Shown: positions 1 through 7,153 of the stretch, piece by piece | How positions within the stretch are numbered: position 1 is the first letter of the stretch | Layout: each line of letters opens with the position of its first letter | Assembly (NCBI GenBank): GCA_002715305.1 | Contig: PAYV01000020.1 | Coordinates: 24,218 to 35,730 of the forward strand | Origin: Rickettsiales bacterium | GTDB taxonomy: Bacteria; Pseudomonadota; Alphaproteobacteria; Methylaequorales; Methylaequoraceae | Reading direction: 5' to 3' | DNA length: 11,513 nt | The notes under the pieces: generated by a model | Seen by the model: only the letters and a program-made list of their open reading frames with translations | What the model was told of the DNA's origin: nothing | The model's database searches: none | Position numbers and translations under genes: made by a program

Positions 1-1200
1 TCAGAAATGCCTGATAAAAAATTTACATTTACTATTCTTGATTCACCTATTGTGAATGCCTTTGCATTACCAGGTGGATATATATATATTACTCGTGGTT
101 TAATTTCATTATGTCAGAATGAAGCTCAACTAGCTGGAGTTATTGCTCATGAGATAGGACACGTAACGGCAAGACATACAGCCAGAAGATACACAAAATC
201 AGTCGGAACAGGCCTGCTAGCCAATATTCTTGGTTCTTTAACTAAAAATTATCTTATCAGAAATTTAATTGGACAATCAGCATCTCTATATTTGCTATCA
301 TTTTCTAGAGAACAAGAATATGAAGCAGATATGCTATCAACAAGGTATATGATTAGAGCTGGTTTTGATCCGAGGGAAATGGCTATGTTCTTAAAAAACA
401 TGGAAAATTACTCCAAACTTCAAAAAAAAATTAACAAATCAAATACATCGAGATCTGAACTTCTTCAAACACATCCAACATCTTCAAAGAGAGTTATGGA
501 GGTTATTAATAACTCTGAGAATAAAATACCAATCAATCCTATTATTGGTGAAGGAATTTTTCTAAAAAAGATTGATAACATGATTTTTGGAGACTCAGAG
601 CAAGAAGGTTTTTTTTATAAAGGAAAATTTTTTCATAAAAAACTAAAAATTTCATTTGATATTGATGAAAATTTTTATTTTATTAATAATCCAAAGTTTA
701 TTATTGGAACTTCAGAAAATGATTCGATAATAATATTTGATCTTGTAGATACAAAAAAAAATATTGATAAAAAATTTCTTACGAATTGGTTAAAAATTTC
801 TAAAAGCAAAATATTAGACTTTGGAGAAACTGTTATTGATAATTTTCCGGCTGTATATGGAACTGCAGAAAAATCCGGAAAAAAATTTAGTTTGGTTGCA
901 ATAAATAATGGAAAATATGTTTTCAGATTTGCATTAATATCTAATAAAAAAGATTTTGATAAACTTAATTTAAATTTTAAAAAAATTGCTTTATCATTTA
1001 AAAACTACACAAATGATGATTTTCCCGATGTTCAACCACCGAGAATTAGAGTTATCTCTTTTTCTGAAAATGAGAATTCACTTAATAAAATTGTAGAAAA
1101 TTTAAACCTTCAGGAGAAGTATGCTGAAGACATATTTAAAATCATTAACAATATAGAAACAAACAAAAAAATAAATAGAAAACTTAAAACTATTTATTGA
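1..1200 (+). CDS. M48 family zinc metalloprotease, 5'-truncated by window edge
   Basis: This is a periplasmic or membrane-associated M48 (BepA/YfgC-like) zinc protease, probably acting in envelope protein quality control (family knowledge). The frame is already open at base 1 and the first ATG (base 7) falls inside the conserved domain, so the signal peptide and true start lie outside the window. Numbering from that ATG, the HEIGH zinc-binding motif is at residues 48-52 and the third ligand region EYEAD at 104-108 follows the usual 'SREQE' lead-in. The segment ALPGGYIYITRGL just before HEIGH is typical. After about residue 200 comes the second domain common in alphaproteobacterial members (a 'FFYKGKFFHKKLKISFDI' stretch). 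A degenerate LysM-like tail beginning at PPRIRVISF ends the protein. It is convergent with carD, and the last 7 bp overlap. It contains several A/T runs of 8-9 bases. The family call is secure; the substrate is unknown. Confidence 0.93.
   Translation, partial: SEMPDKKFTFTILDSPIVNAFALPGGYIYITRGLISLCQNEAQLAGVIAHEIGHVTARHTARRYTKSVGTGLLANILGSLTKNYLIRNLIGQSASLYLLSFSREQEYEADMLSTRYMIRAGFDPREMAMFLKNMENYSKLQKKINKSNTSRSELLQTHPTSSKRVMEVINNSENKIPINPIIGEGIFLKKIDNMIFGDSEQEGFFYKGKFFHKKLKISFDIDENFYFINNPKFIIGTSENDSIIIFDLVDTKKNIDKKFLTNWLKISKSKILDFGETVIDNFPAVYGTAEKSGKKFSLVAINNGKYVFRFALISNKKDFDKLNLNFKKIALSFKNYTNDDFPDVQPPRIRVISFSENENSLNKIVENLNLQEKYAEDIFKIINNIETNKKINRKLKTIY
1165..1198 (-). terminator. candidate intrinsic terminator for the carD-side operon
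   Basis: Read on the minus strand, the end of carD forms a 9-bp perfect inverted repeat (arms 1198-1190 and 1178-1170, sequence AATAAATAG and its complement) with an 11-nt loop. It is followed directly by TTTTTG and then more T-rich sequence. The stem includes the carD stop codon and contains only one G:C pair, so it is thermodynamically weak. The position at the end of a convergent gene pair and the T-tract make a terminator plausible. In such AT-rich DNA a chance occurrence cannot be excluded. Confidence 0.32.
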
Positions 1201-1697
1201 TTGAGAAGCTCTTCTAGTTTTACTTTCGCCGCTTTTTTTTCAAGATTTTGGACTGCTGCATATTCGTTACTTAATCTGTTAAGCGCTGTAAGATAGATTT
1301 GTCTTTCAGAATACGATTGTTGCTCAAGAGAATCTTCTTTTTTATGAAGATCTCTGACAACCTCTGCAATTAAAACTGGATCACCGCTGTTAATATTTTT
1401 TTCGTATTCTTTGGCTCTTTTTATCCACATATCTTTTTTTATGGAGGGTTGTTCACTTAAGACATCTAAAGCTCGTGAAAGTCTATTTTTATTACTAAGT
1501 TTTCTTAATCCAGAATTACTAGCTTTTTCCATAGGAATTCTTAACTTCATTTTATCTTGTTTAAAATTTATTAGGATAAATTCATGATTTTTTCCATCAA
1601 TTTCGTGCTTATCAAATTTTTCTATCTCTCCAACACCATAAATTGGATAAACAACAAGGTCTCCCAACTCCAAATTAAGTTCTTTTTTTTTTGTCAA
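1194..1697 (-). CDS. carD: CarD/CdnL-family RNA polymerase-binding transcription regulator
   Basis: CarD/CdnL proteins bind the RNA polymerase beta subunit and stabilise open promoter complexes, notably at rRNA and other growth-related promoters (family knowledge). The N-terminal RNAP-interacting domain is recognisable from the segment LGDLVVYPIYGVGEIEKF, followed by FILINFKQDKMKLRIPMEKA. The C-terminal half is helical, with a DMWIKRAKEYEKNINSGDP segment and QIYLTALNRLSNEY, both typical of the family. The usual family length is about 160-170 aa. The frame can start at TTG 1709 (171 aa). I prefer the TTG at 1697 (167 aa) because GGAG (1707-1704) sits 6 nt upstream and the product then begins MTKKK, as in many CarD proteins. 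No ATG is available near the start. A run of 10 A (coding strand) follows the second codon. It is downstream of fdxA, with 66 bp between, and no convincing promoter is seen there, so it may be cotranscribed. Confidence 0.93.
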   Translation of the reverse strand: MTKKKELNLELGDLVVYPIYGVGEIEKFDKHEIDGKNHEFILINFKQDKMKLRIPMEKASNSGLRKLSNKNRLSRALDVLSEQPSIKKDMWIKRAKEYEKNINSGDPVLIAEVVRDLHKKEDSLEQQSYSERQIYLTALNRLSNEYAAVQNLEKKAAKVKLEELLNQ

Positions 1698-1703
1698 AAC
1701 TAT

Positions 1704-1707
1704 CTCC
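1704..1707 (-). promoter_or_regulatory. Shine-Dalgarno GGAG that sets the carD start
   Basis: GGAG on the minus strand lies 6 nt before TTG 1697, an optimal spacing. It would sit inside the coding region if the upstream TTG (1709) were used. It is the clearest ribosome binding site in the window; most other genes here have weak or no Shine-Dalgarno sequence. Confidence 0.45.
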
Positions 1708-1763
1708 AATATATTTTTTAAAAACGGATACTACATCAATTAATAATCTAATAAAAGCTTAAT

Positions 1764-2102
1764 TTAGGTTCCTTTTCCTGGGTTCGGACTAAAATGCTTA
1801 TCGAACTTATCTTTTACATCTTTCCATTTATCACTATCGGCGGGTGGAGTTCCCATTTTATTAATATTTGGCCACTTCTCAGAATATTCTCTACCTATAT
1901 CTATCCATTTTTGTGCATCCTCACAAGTATCGTCACTTATGGCTTCGGCTGGGCATTCAGGTTCGCATACCCCACAATCGATGCACTCATCTGGATGAAT
2001 AACTAAAAAATTTTCTCCCTCGTAAAAACAATCAACAGGACAGACCTCCACACAATCCATGTATTTGCATTTGACACAAGGATCTTTCACTACGTAAGTC
2101 AT
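1764..2102 (-). CDS. fdxA: 7Fe-8S ferredoxin FdxA
   Basis: This small, acidic electron-transfer protein carries one [3Fe-4S] and one [4Fe-4S] cluster and is related to Azotobacter ferredoxin I. At 112 aa it has the normal length. The cysteines are diagnostic. By comparison with the Azotobacter protein, C9, C17 and C50 should bind the 3Fe cluster and C21, C40, C43 and C46 the 4Fe cluster; C12 and C25 are additional conserved cysteines. The opening MTYVVKDPCVKCKYMDCVEV and the segment LVIHPDECIDCG are almost family consensus. The C-terminal extension (KWPNINKMGTPPADSDKW) matches proteobacterial FdxA. Its redox partner is unknown. It lies 38 bp downstream of the helicase and upstream of carD, a common alphaproteobacterial neighbourhood. 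The ATG at 2102 has no Shine-Dalgarno sequence; a promoter-like sequence upstream suggests it may also be transcribed independently, possibly as a leaderless mRNA. Confidence 0.96.
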   Translation of the reverse strand: MTYVVKDPCVKCKYMDCVEVCPVDCFYEGENFLVIHPDECIDCGVCEPECPAEAISDDTCEDAQKWIDIGREYSEKWPNINKMGTPPADSDKWKDVKDKFDKHFSPNPGKGT

Positions 2103-2108
2103 ACTAGA

Positions 2109-2137
2109 TATATAAAACAGTAATTTCCTTAATTCAA
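2109..2137 (-). promoter_or_regulatory. candidate sigma-70 promoter for fdxA
   Basis: On the minus strand a -35-like TTGAAT (2137-2132) and a -10-like TATATA (2114-2109) are separated by exactly 17 nt. Each box matches 4 of 6 consensus positions. Only 6 nt separate the -10 from the fdxA ATG, so the predicted transcript would start at or within a base or two of the start codon. No Shine-Dalgarno is present, which agrees with a leaderless message. AT-rich background makes chance matches likely. Confidence 0.3.
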
Positions 2138-2140
2138 TGT

Positions 2141-3436
2141 TTAATTGAAGTCGGTAACATTACATAAATTAATTTTATTAACATTTGAAAAAGCTATTTT
2201 TTCAAATTCATTTTTCATAATATTTTTCTGAAGTCCTTTTTTTTTATTTTTTCTTAAAGAATAAGCTTTACATATTACACGCTCTAGGTAAGAAAAATGT
2301 GCAAGATATTTCTCTCCTTGATCTACTTTTACTAAATAAAAACCCATTTTTTGATAATATATTAAGTGATCTTTTATTTTTTTTAAGTCATTTATTTTGG
2401 TTATTTCATTAGAAATAAAATTATTCAAATTTAATAGATAATAAATATTTATTATCATTTGACAAAAAAAATTAAATCTACATTTTTTAAAAAAAAAAAA
2501 ATTAACACCGTTTTTTATACCGATATTTTTAAGCCATTTTGCTTGATCAGATTTCAAGGAATCATAAAAATTATCTATTTCTTTTTTTTTACAATGCCCC
2601 ATTCCTTCTTTAAGAAAAAATAAAATAGCTCGAAGCTTGTTGGGATGCTCGTCAAAGCTATCGATAAATTTATGAAATGGTAATGTTTTTTTTAAAACAA
2701 AATTGAAATAGTTAAATATTTTTTGTTCAATTTTTTTTTTAAAAATCTGAAAAAAAGAATCAAAAAAAACTTTAATTCTAGGTTTGAAAACATCCTGCCC
2801 TTTATAAAATTTACCTACTATTTGGTCTTTCCAAAAGATATTTCCTGAAATATCGAATGAAAACTGACTGTATGAGCAGGATTCAAAATCTAAAACTAAA
2901 TTATTAGCAAAAGATTCCAATCTCTTTTTGAGAATTTTAAAGTTAAAATTTTTTTTATTTTTAAAACTCGAGTTTATAGAAAAAGAAAAGCCTTTGATCT
3001 CCCCAATTACTGAATTTCCAAAATTAATCTTTAGACCATCTAAAGTAATTAAATTTGGAAAGTTGGTATTAAGAATATATTTTTTTGATTTGAAGTAATT
3101 ATAATCGCTTACAAATTGGTTAATTAAACTTTCATGTAAATATTTTGAAAGGTCATATTCAATTTTACGAATTCTTTTTTGATATACTATTGGTTTGTTT
3201 AACCAATTGTTTTTGTAGGAAATAAACGACCAAATACGTATTTGTGCAATTTTAAGGTTCAAATCTCCAATTTTAGGTGATTTTTTCTTGATCTTAGCAA
3301 GTTGTTCTTCTATCCAGGGCTCATTTAGTTTTTTATTTTCAACTAAAAGTGTAAAAATCTTAATTAAAAATCTTGAATGAAAATCATCAAGAATGTTTGT
3401 AAAATCTGGAATACTACAGACTTCCCAAAGAAGCAT
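2141..3436 (-). CDS. SUV3-like helicase, C-terminal part (separated from the N-terminal part by a frameshift)
   Basis: This frame encodes the C-terminal region of alphaproteobacterial SUV3-like helicases. It opens directly with LLWEVCSIPDF, which in intact homologues lies in mid-protein, and continues with SRFLIKIFTLL, LNEPWIEEQLAKI, IAQIRIWSFISYKNNWL and YDLSKYLHESLINQFV, all recognisable family segments. The ATG at 3436 is therefore not a natural gene start. The same frame is open upstream to the A11 run at 3516-3526, and the 24 or so codons there (including DFNCLKIILND and VCQRIKK) look like the missing linker. Removing one A joins this part to the upstream frame as a single product of 788 aa. 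The distal third is lysine/phenylalanine-rich and weakly conserved, with homopolymers of T13 (2489-2501 on the coding strand), A10 and A9, all in frame. The tail is shorter than in many homologues. It ends 38 bp before fdxA. Confidence 0.85.
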   Translation of the reverse strand: MLLWEVCSIPDFTNILDDFHSRFLIKIFTLLVENKKLNEPWIEEQLAKIKKKSPKIGDLNLKIAQIRIWSFISYKNNWLNKPIVYQKRIRKIEYDLSKYLHESLINQFVSDYNYFKSKKYILNTNFPNLITLDGLKINFGNSVIGEIKGFSFSINSSFKNKKNFNFKILKKRLESFANNLVLDFESCSYSQFSFDISGNIFWKDQIVGKFYKGQDVFKPRIKVFFDSFFQIFKKKIEQKIFNYFNFVLKKTLPFHKFIDSFDEHPNKLRAILFFLKEGMGHCKKKEIDNFYDSLKSDQAKWLKNIGIKNGVNFFFFKKCRFNFFCQMIINIYYLLNLNNFISNEITKINDLKKIKDHLIYYQKMGFYLVKVDQGEKYLAHFSYLERVICKAYSLRKNKKKGLQKNIMKNEFEKIAFSNVNKINLCNVTDFN

Positions 3437-3509
3437 TAAATTTTCTTCTTTTTTAATTCTTTGACATACTTTTTTATCATTAAGAATAATTTTTAAACAA
3501 TTAAAGTCT

Positions 3510-4508
3510 TTAGCATTTTTTTTTTTGCAGAAATATTCTATTTTTTGGATTTTGATTTAGGCTTTTTATTAATCTAGTAGGAGATTGAAAGTCTATTTTT
3601 GTATTTCTCCAATAAATTTTTTTTATTTCTGAGTATTCCAAATCCTCAATGAATTTTATTAAATTATTATTTAGTGATTTTAATTTGTAGGTGGTCCCAA
3701 AAAAACCGTCTTCAGTAAATCTTCCAGCTCTTCCAGAAATTTGTGCTATTTCATCATAGGTTAAATATCTTCGTTTTTTTCCATCAAACTTAAGTAAATT
3801 GGTGAAAAAAATATTCTTAATATTTAAATTTAAACCTAGTCCAATGGCATCGGTTGCAACCATATAATCAACCTTTCCATCTTCAAATAAATTTACTTGA
3901 GCATTCCTAACATCTGGTGATAAGGCACCCATAACAATCGAAACTCCTCCATAGAATTGCTTTATCTTTTCTGCTATTTCATAAAGATCAATTTGAGAAA
4001 ATGCTATTATTGCAGATCTTTTGGGAAGTCTACTTAAGTTTTTATAGCCAAAATATGATAGCTTCGAAAGTCTTTGTCTGTAAATGATTTTTATTTCCGG
4101 AAAAATTTTCTTTAATACATTTTCGATACTTCGAGACCCTAAAAATATTGTTTCTTTTTTTCCTTGTTTGTTTAGAATTTTTTCTGTGAAAAGATGTCCT
4201 CTCTCAAAATCAGCTGCAAGTTGAATTTCATCAATTGCAACAAAATCAAACTCCTTATCCATTGGAATTGATTCTACTGTACAAAAAAAATATTTTGCCT
4301 TTTCAGGAATTATTTTTTCCTCACCAGTAATTAATGCAACCTCGTCCTTATTTACTTTTTTTTTTGCAATCTCAAAATTTTCTCTTGCTAAAAGTCTTAG
4401 AGGAAATCCAATCACTCCGTTAGAATATGAAAATAGTTTTTCCATTGCATGATAAGTTTTTCCAGTATTAGTTGGACCAAGGAAAGCTGTAACTTTTTTA
4501 TTTATCAT
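3510..4508 (-). CDS. SUV3-like DExH-box RNA/DNA helicase, N-terminal ATPase part
   Basis: This superfamily 2 helicase is related to mitochondrial SUV3, which unwinds RNA for degradation; the bacterial role is poorly defined. The 332-aa frame contains the whole helicase core: Walker A GPTNTGKT (11-18), RLLARENFE (motif Ia region, about 38-46), Walker B DEIQ (93-96), a motif III-like FLGSRS (122-127), motif V ATDAIGLGLNL (218-228) and motif VI QISGRAGR (256-263). After these come YWRNTKIDF and TRLIKSLNQNP, as in intact homologues. The frame then runs into an A11 tract and stops two codons later. Continuation in another frame (see the 2141-3436 entry) shows that the gene is longer and interrupted by a single-base shift. 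The start ATG lies 11 bp after the acnA stop without a Shine-Dalgarno, suggesting cotranscription with acnA. The truncated product alone could still retain ATPase motifs. Confidence 0.9.
   Translation of the reverse strand: MINKKVTAFLGPTNTGKTYHAMEKLFSYSNGVIGFPLRLLARENFEIAKKKVNKDEVALITGEEKIIPEKAKYFFCTVESIPMDKEFDFVAIDEIQLAADFERGHLFTEKILNKQGKKETIFLGSRSIENVLKKIFPEIKIIYRQRLSKLSYFGYKNLSRLPKRSAIIAFSQIDLYEIAEKIKQFYGGVSIVMGALSPDVRNAQVNLFEDGKVDYMVATDAIGLGLNLNIKNIFFTNLLKFDGKKRRYLTYDEIAQISGRAGRFTEDGFFGTTYKLKSLNNNLIKFIEDLEYSEIKKIYWRNTKIDFQSPTRLIKSLNQNPKNRIFLQKKKC
3516..3526 (-). other. A11 homopolymer at the helicase frameshift (candidate slippage site)
   Basis: The coding strand reads CTG, then C, eleven A, then TGCTAA. 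In the upstream frame this gives Gln-Lys-Lys-Lys-Cys-stop. With ten A (or thirteen) the reading frame continues without a stop into the family-conserved C-terminal region. Long A runs are known substrates for RNA polymerase slippage in AT-rich bacteria, and are also the commonest place for length errors in sequencing. Confidence 0.8.
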
Positions 4509-4519
4509 AATAAAAAAGC

Positions 4520-7153
4520 CTAGTTTTTTAGTTCATCTAAAACAAAAGGGAGTATTCCATCTTTATTAAAATATTTTAATTCTTTGAGTGTATCAATCCT
4601 TGAGAAAACCGATACTTCTCTTGCTAAACCTGAAGTGTATTTTATTTTTAGATGGGATTTAATATTAGTTTTTTGCCCAAAAAAACTAATATTTTTAATG
4701 CTAACAATTTCACTGCCATCAAGTGATAATTCATCCAAACTAGAATTTAAAAATTGAAGAGGTAATATACCCATTCCTACAAGATTTGAACGATGGATTC
4801 TTTCAAAGCTCTCTGCGACAACGGCTTTAATTCCAAGGAGTTTTGTTCCTTTAGCTGCCCAGTCTCTGGATGATCCAGTGCCATATTCTTTGCCTGCAAA
4901 GACAATTAATGGAATTTTATCTTTTTTGTATCTCTCAGAGATTTTAAAAATTTCATCTTTATGCTTGCTTGGAAAATGTTTAGTGAAACCTCCTTGAGTA
5001 TTTACCATCTTATTTTTAATTCTTATATTTGCAAATGTTCCTCTCACCATAATTTCATGATTACCTCTCCTAGCTCCATAGGAGTTGAATTCAGCTTTCT
5101 TAACTTGTCTCTCTAATAAATACTCTCCTGCCACGCTATCCTCTTTGATAACTCCGGCTGGTGAAATATGATCAGTAGTTATAGAATCACCTAAAATTAG
5201 AAGTGGTCTGGCTTTTAATTCATTATTTGTTGTGTCTCTTTTAAGCTCTAAAAAAGGTGGTTTTTTTATGTAAGTTGAGGACATAGACCATTTATAAGTA
5301 TCTGATTTTGCTATTTTAAGATTTTTCCAATTATCATCTCCTTTAAAAATATTTGAATAATTTTTTTCAAATATTTCTCTTGAAAGAACTTTTTTCATTA
5401 TTTTTTCTACTTCAATATCTGAGGGCCAAAGCTGTTTGAAATAAATGCTCTTCCCATCTATTTTTGTCAATTCATCTTTTGAAAAATCAATATTAACTTT
5501 CCCAGCAATTGCGTAAAGCATTACAAGTGGAGGAGATGCTAAAAAATTAGATTTTATAAGAGGATGAATTCTACCCTCAAAATTTCTATTTCCAGAAATA
5601 ACACTACAAACATTGAGATTTTCAGACTCAATTATATTTGTTACTTTTTCAGATAATGGTCCTGAATTTCCTATGCAGGTTGTACATCCAAATCCAACAA
5701 TATCGAAACCTAGAGAATTTAATGAAGAGATAAGGTCTGCTTCATTTAAATATTTTTCAACAACTTTACTTCCAGGTGCAAATGATGTTTTTACCCACCA
5801 AGGAATTTTTATACCATACTCAACTGCCTTTTTTGCTATTAACCCTGCCATAATTAATACAGAAGGATTAGAAGTATTTGTACAACTGGTAATAGCAGCT
5901 AGGCATACTTTTCCATGAGAAAGCTTAGTATCTTCGTTTTCCTCAGAATTTAATAGTTTTTTTGATTCATTGGGATTTAGAGATTCTTTATATTTAGTTT
6001 GAACATCTTTTAACTTAATTCTGTCTTGTGGTCTTGTTGGACCAGATATACAATGTTCAATAGAATTGAGGTTGATTTCTTCAACTTGATGGTATTTAAT
6101 CTTTTCATAATCATTTGCATGCCATAAATTTTGTTTTTTTGAAAATTTTTCAATAATATTTATTTGAGTTTTATCTCTTCCAGTCAATTTTAGGTACTTT
6201 ATGGTTTCGAGATCTATTGGAAATAAACCACAAGTCGCTCCATATTCTGGTGCCATATTTGAAATTGTGGATCTTTCTGAAAGATTTAAATTTTTTAATC
6301 CAGGTCCAAAGAATTCAACAAATTTTCCGACAACATTTAGCTTTCTTAGCTTTTCAGTTAAGAATAGAACTGTATCTGTGGCAGTAATACCTTCATTTAA
6401 TTTACCCGAAATTTTAATTCCAATTACTTCGGGTAATTGCATGGAAATTGGTTGGCCTAGCATAACGGCTTCAGCTTCAATTCCTCCAACACCCCAACCT
6501 AATATTGATAGTGCATTAACCATTGTTGTATGACTATCTGTTCCAACTACTGAGTCACAAAATAAAAAATTATTTTTCTTTGACACAACTTCCGTTAAAT
6601 ATTCAAGATTAATCTGATGACAAATTCCAGATCCAGGTGGAAATAATTTGAAATTTTTTAGAGAGCTTTGTGCCCATTTCAACAGTTTATATCTTTCGGA
6701 ATTCCTAAGATACTCAATTTTTACATTTTCCTCTAAAGATTTACTTGTAGCAAAACTATCAACAGATATTGAATGATCTATGACTAAGCTAACAGGTACT
6801 ACGGGATTTATAATCTTCGGATCAAAACCTTCATTTTTTACTTTGTCTCTCATAGCAGCCAGATCAGCAATTGCAGGAACTCCGGTATAATCCTGCATTA
6901 AAACTCTGCTAGGTGAAAAGAAAATTTCTTTTCCAGATTTTAATGTAATTAAATTTTTTACATCCTTAACAGTAATAGTTGAGTCATCAAATTTCCTTAA
7001 TACATTTTCTAAAAGTATTCTGTATGAAAAAGGAAGCTCTGATATTTTAAAATCAAAGTATTTCTCGGCTTTAGACAAGCTAATATATTGAAATTTTTCA
7101 TTGACTATCTTTAGTGAATCAACGAAATTTGATGTTATAGGATGTATTTTCAT
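4520..7153 (-). CDS. acnA: aconitate hydratase A (aconitase)
   Basis: Aconitase interconverts citrate and isocitrate via cis-aconitate in the TCA cycle; it is cytoplasmic and uses a labile [4Fe-4S] cluster. At 877 aa it is close to the usual AcnA length of about 890. Cluster cysteines are C424 (in AAITSCTNTSNPSV) and C490/C493 (in GFGCTTCIGNSGPL). Other landmarks are QDYTGVPAIADLAAMRD (87-103), IDHSISVD (125-132), CDSVVGTDSHTTMVN (199-213), SGNRNFEGRIHP (520-531), GDSITTDHISPAG in the swivel domain and the substrate-binding YGTGSSRDWAAKG near the C terminus. No key residue appears missing. The start gives MKIHPITSNF; no strong Shine-Dalgarno is present. It is divergent from ccmA across only 32 bp, an arrangement also found in other alphaproteobacteria, and is followed after 11 bp by the helicase. 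Confidence 0.98.
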   Translation of the reverse strand: MKIHPITSNFVDSLKIVNEKFQYISLSKAEKYFDFKISELPFSYRILLENVLRKFDDSTITVKDVKNLITLKSGKEIFFSPSRVLMQDYTGVPAIADLAAMRDKVKNEGFDPKIINPVVPVSLVIDHSISVDSFATSKSLEENVKIEYLRNSERYKLLKWAQSSLKNFKLFPPGSGICHQINLEYLTEVVSKKNNFLFCDSVVGTDSHTTMVNALSILGWGVGGIEAEAVMLGQPISMQLPEVIGIKISGKLNEGITATDTVLFLTEKLRKLNVVGKFVEFFGPGLKNLNLSERSTISNMAPEYGATCGLFPIDLETIKYLKLTGRDKTQINIIEKFSKKQNLWHANDYEKIKYHQVEEINLNSIEHCISGPTRPQDRIKLKDVQTKYKESLNPNESKKLLNSEENEDTKLSHGKVCLAAITSCTNTSNPSVLIMAGLIAKKAVEYGIKIPWWVKTSFAPGSKVVEKYLNEADLISSLNSLGFDIVGFGCTTCIGNSGPLSEKVTNIIESENLNVCSVISGNRNFEGRIHPLIKSNFLASPPLVMLYAIAGKVNIDFSKDELTKIDGKSIYFKQLWPSDIEVEKIMKKVLSREIFEKNYSNIFKGDDNWKNLKIAKSDTYKWSMSSTYIKKPPFLELKRDTTNNELKARPLLILGDSITTDHISPAGVIKEDSVAGEYLLERQVKKAEFNSYGARRGNHEIMVRGTFANIRIKNKMVNTQGGFTKHFPSKHKDEIFKISERYKKDKIPLIVFAGKEYGTGSSRDWAAKGTKLLGIKAVVAESFERIHRSNLVGMGILPLQFLNSSLDELSLDGSEIVSIKNISFFGQKTNIKSHLKIKYTSGLAREVSVFSRIDTLKELKYFNKDGILPFVLDELKN
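4661..4693. repeat. 14-bp perfect inverted repeat inside the 3' part of acnA
   Basis: Arms 4661-4674 (AATATTAGTTTTTT) and 4680-4693 are exact reverse complements with a 5-nt loop (GCCCA). The stem has only one G:C pair. It lies in the acnA codons for the segment NISFFGQKTNI. It may simply reflect AT-rich codon choice. Confidence 0.6.

Noticed and set aside
1698..1763. A separate carD promoter
   Set aside because: A TTGATG is present but no acceptable -10 box lies at the right spacing; alternatives match poorly, so none is called.
1794..2006. Plus-strand hydrophobic frame of 70 codons
   Set aside because: Antisense to fdxA, whose cysteine motifs are unambiguous; the hydrophobicity follows from the complementary codons.
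2141..3436. An independent, novel 431-aa gene without an obvious family
   Set aside because: Its first residues and several later segments match the C-terminal part of SUV3-like helicases, and the frame continues upstream to the A11 run; it is the second half of the interrupted helicase.
5347..5376. 10-bp inverted repeat with 10-nt loop in acnA
   Set aside because: Pure A/T-rich short stem with a long loop, expected by chance in DNA of this composition.
5613..5918. Plus-strand frame of 101 codons
   Set aside because: Lies antisense to acnA over conserved residues, including the cluster-cysteine region; no family resemblance. A shadow frame.
6201..6533. Plus-strand frame of 110 codons
   Set aside because: Entirely antisense to conserved acnA sequence; no independent coding evidence.
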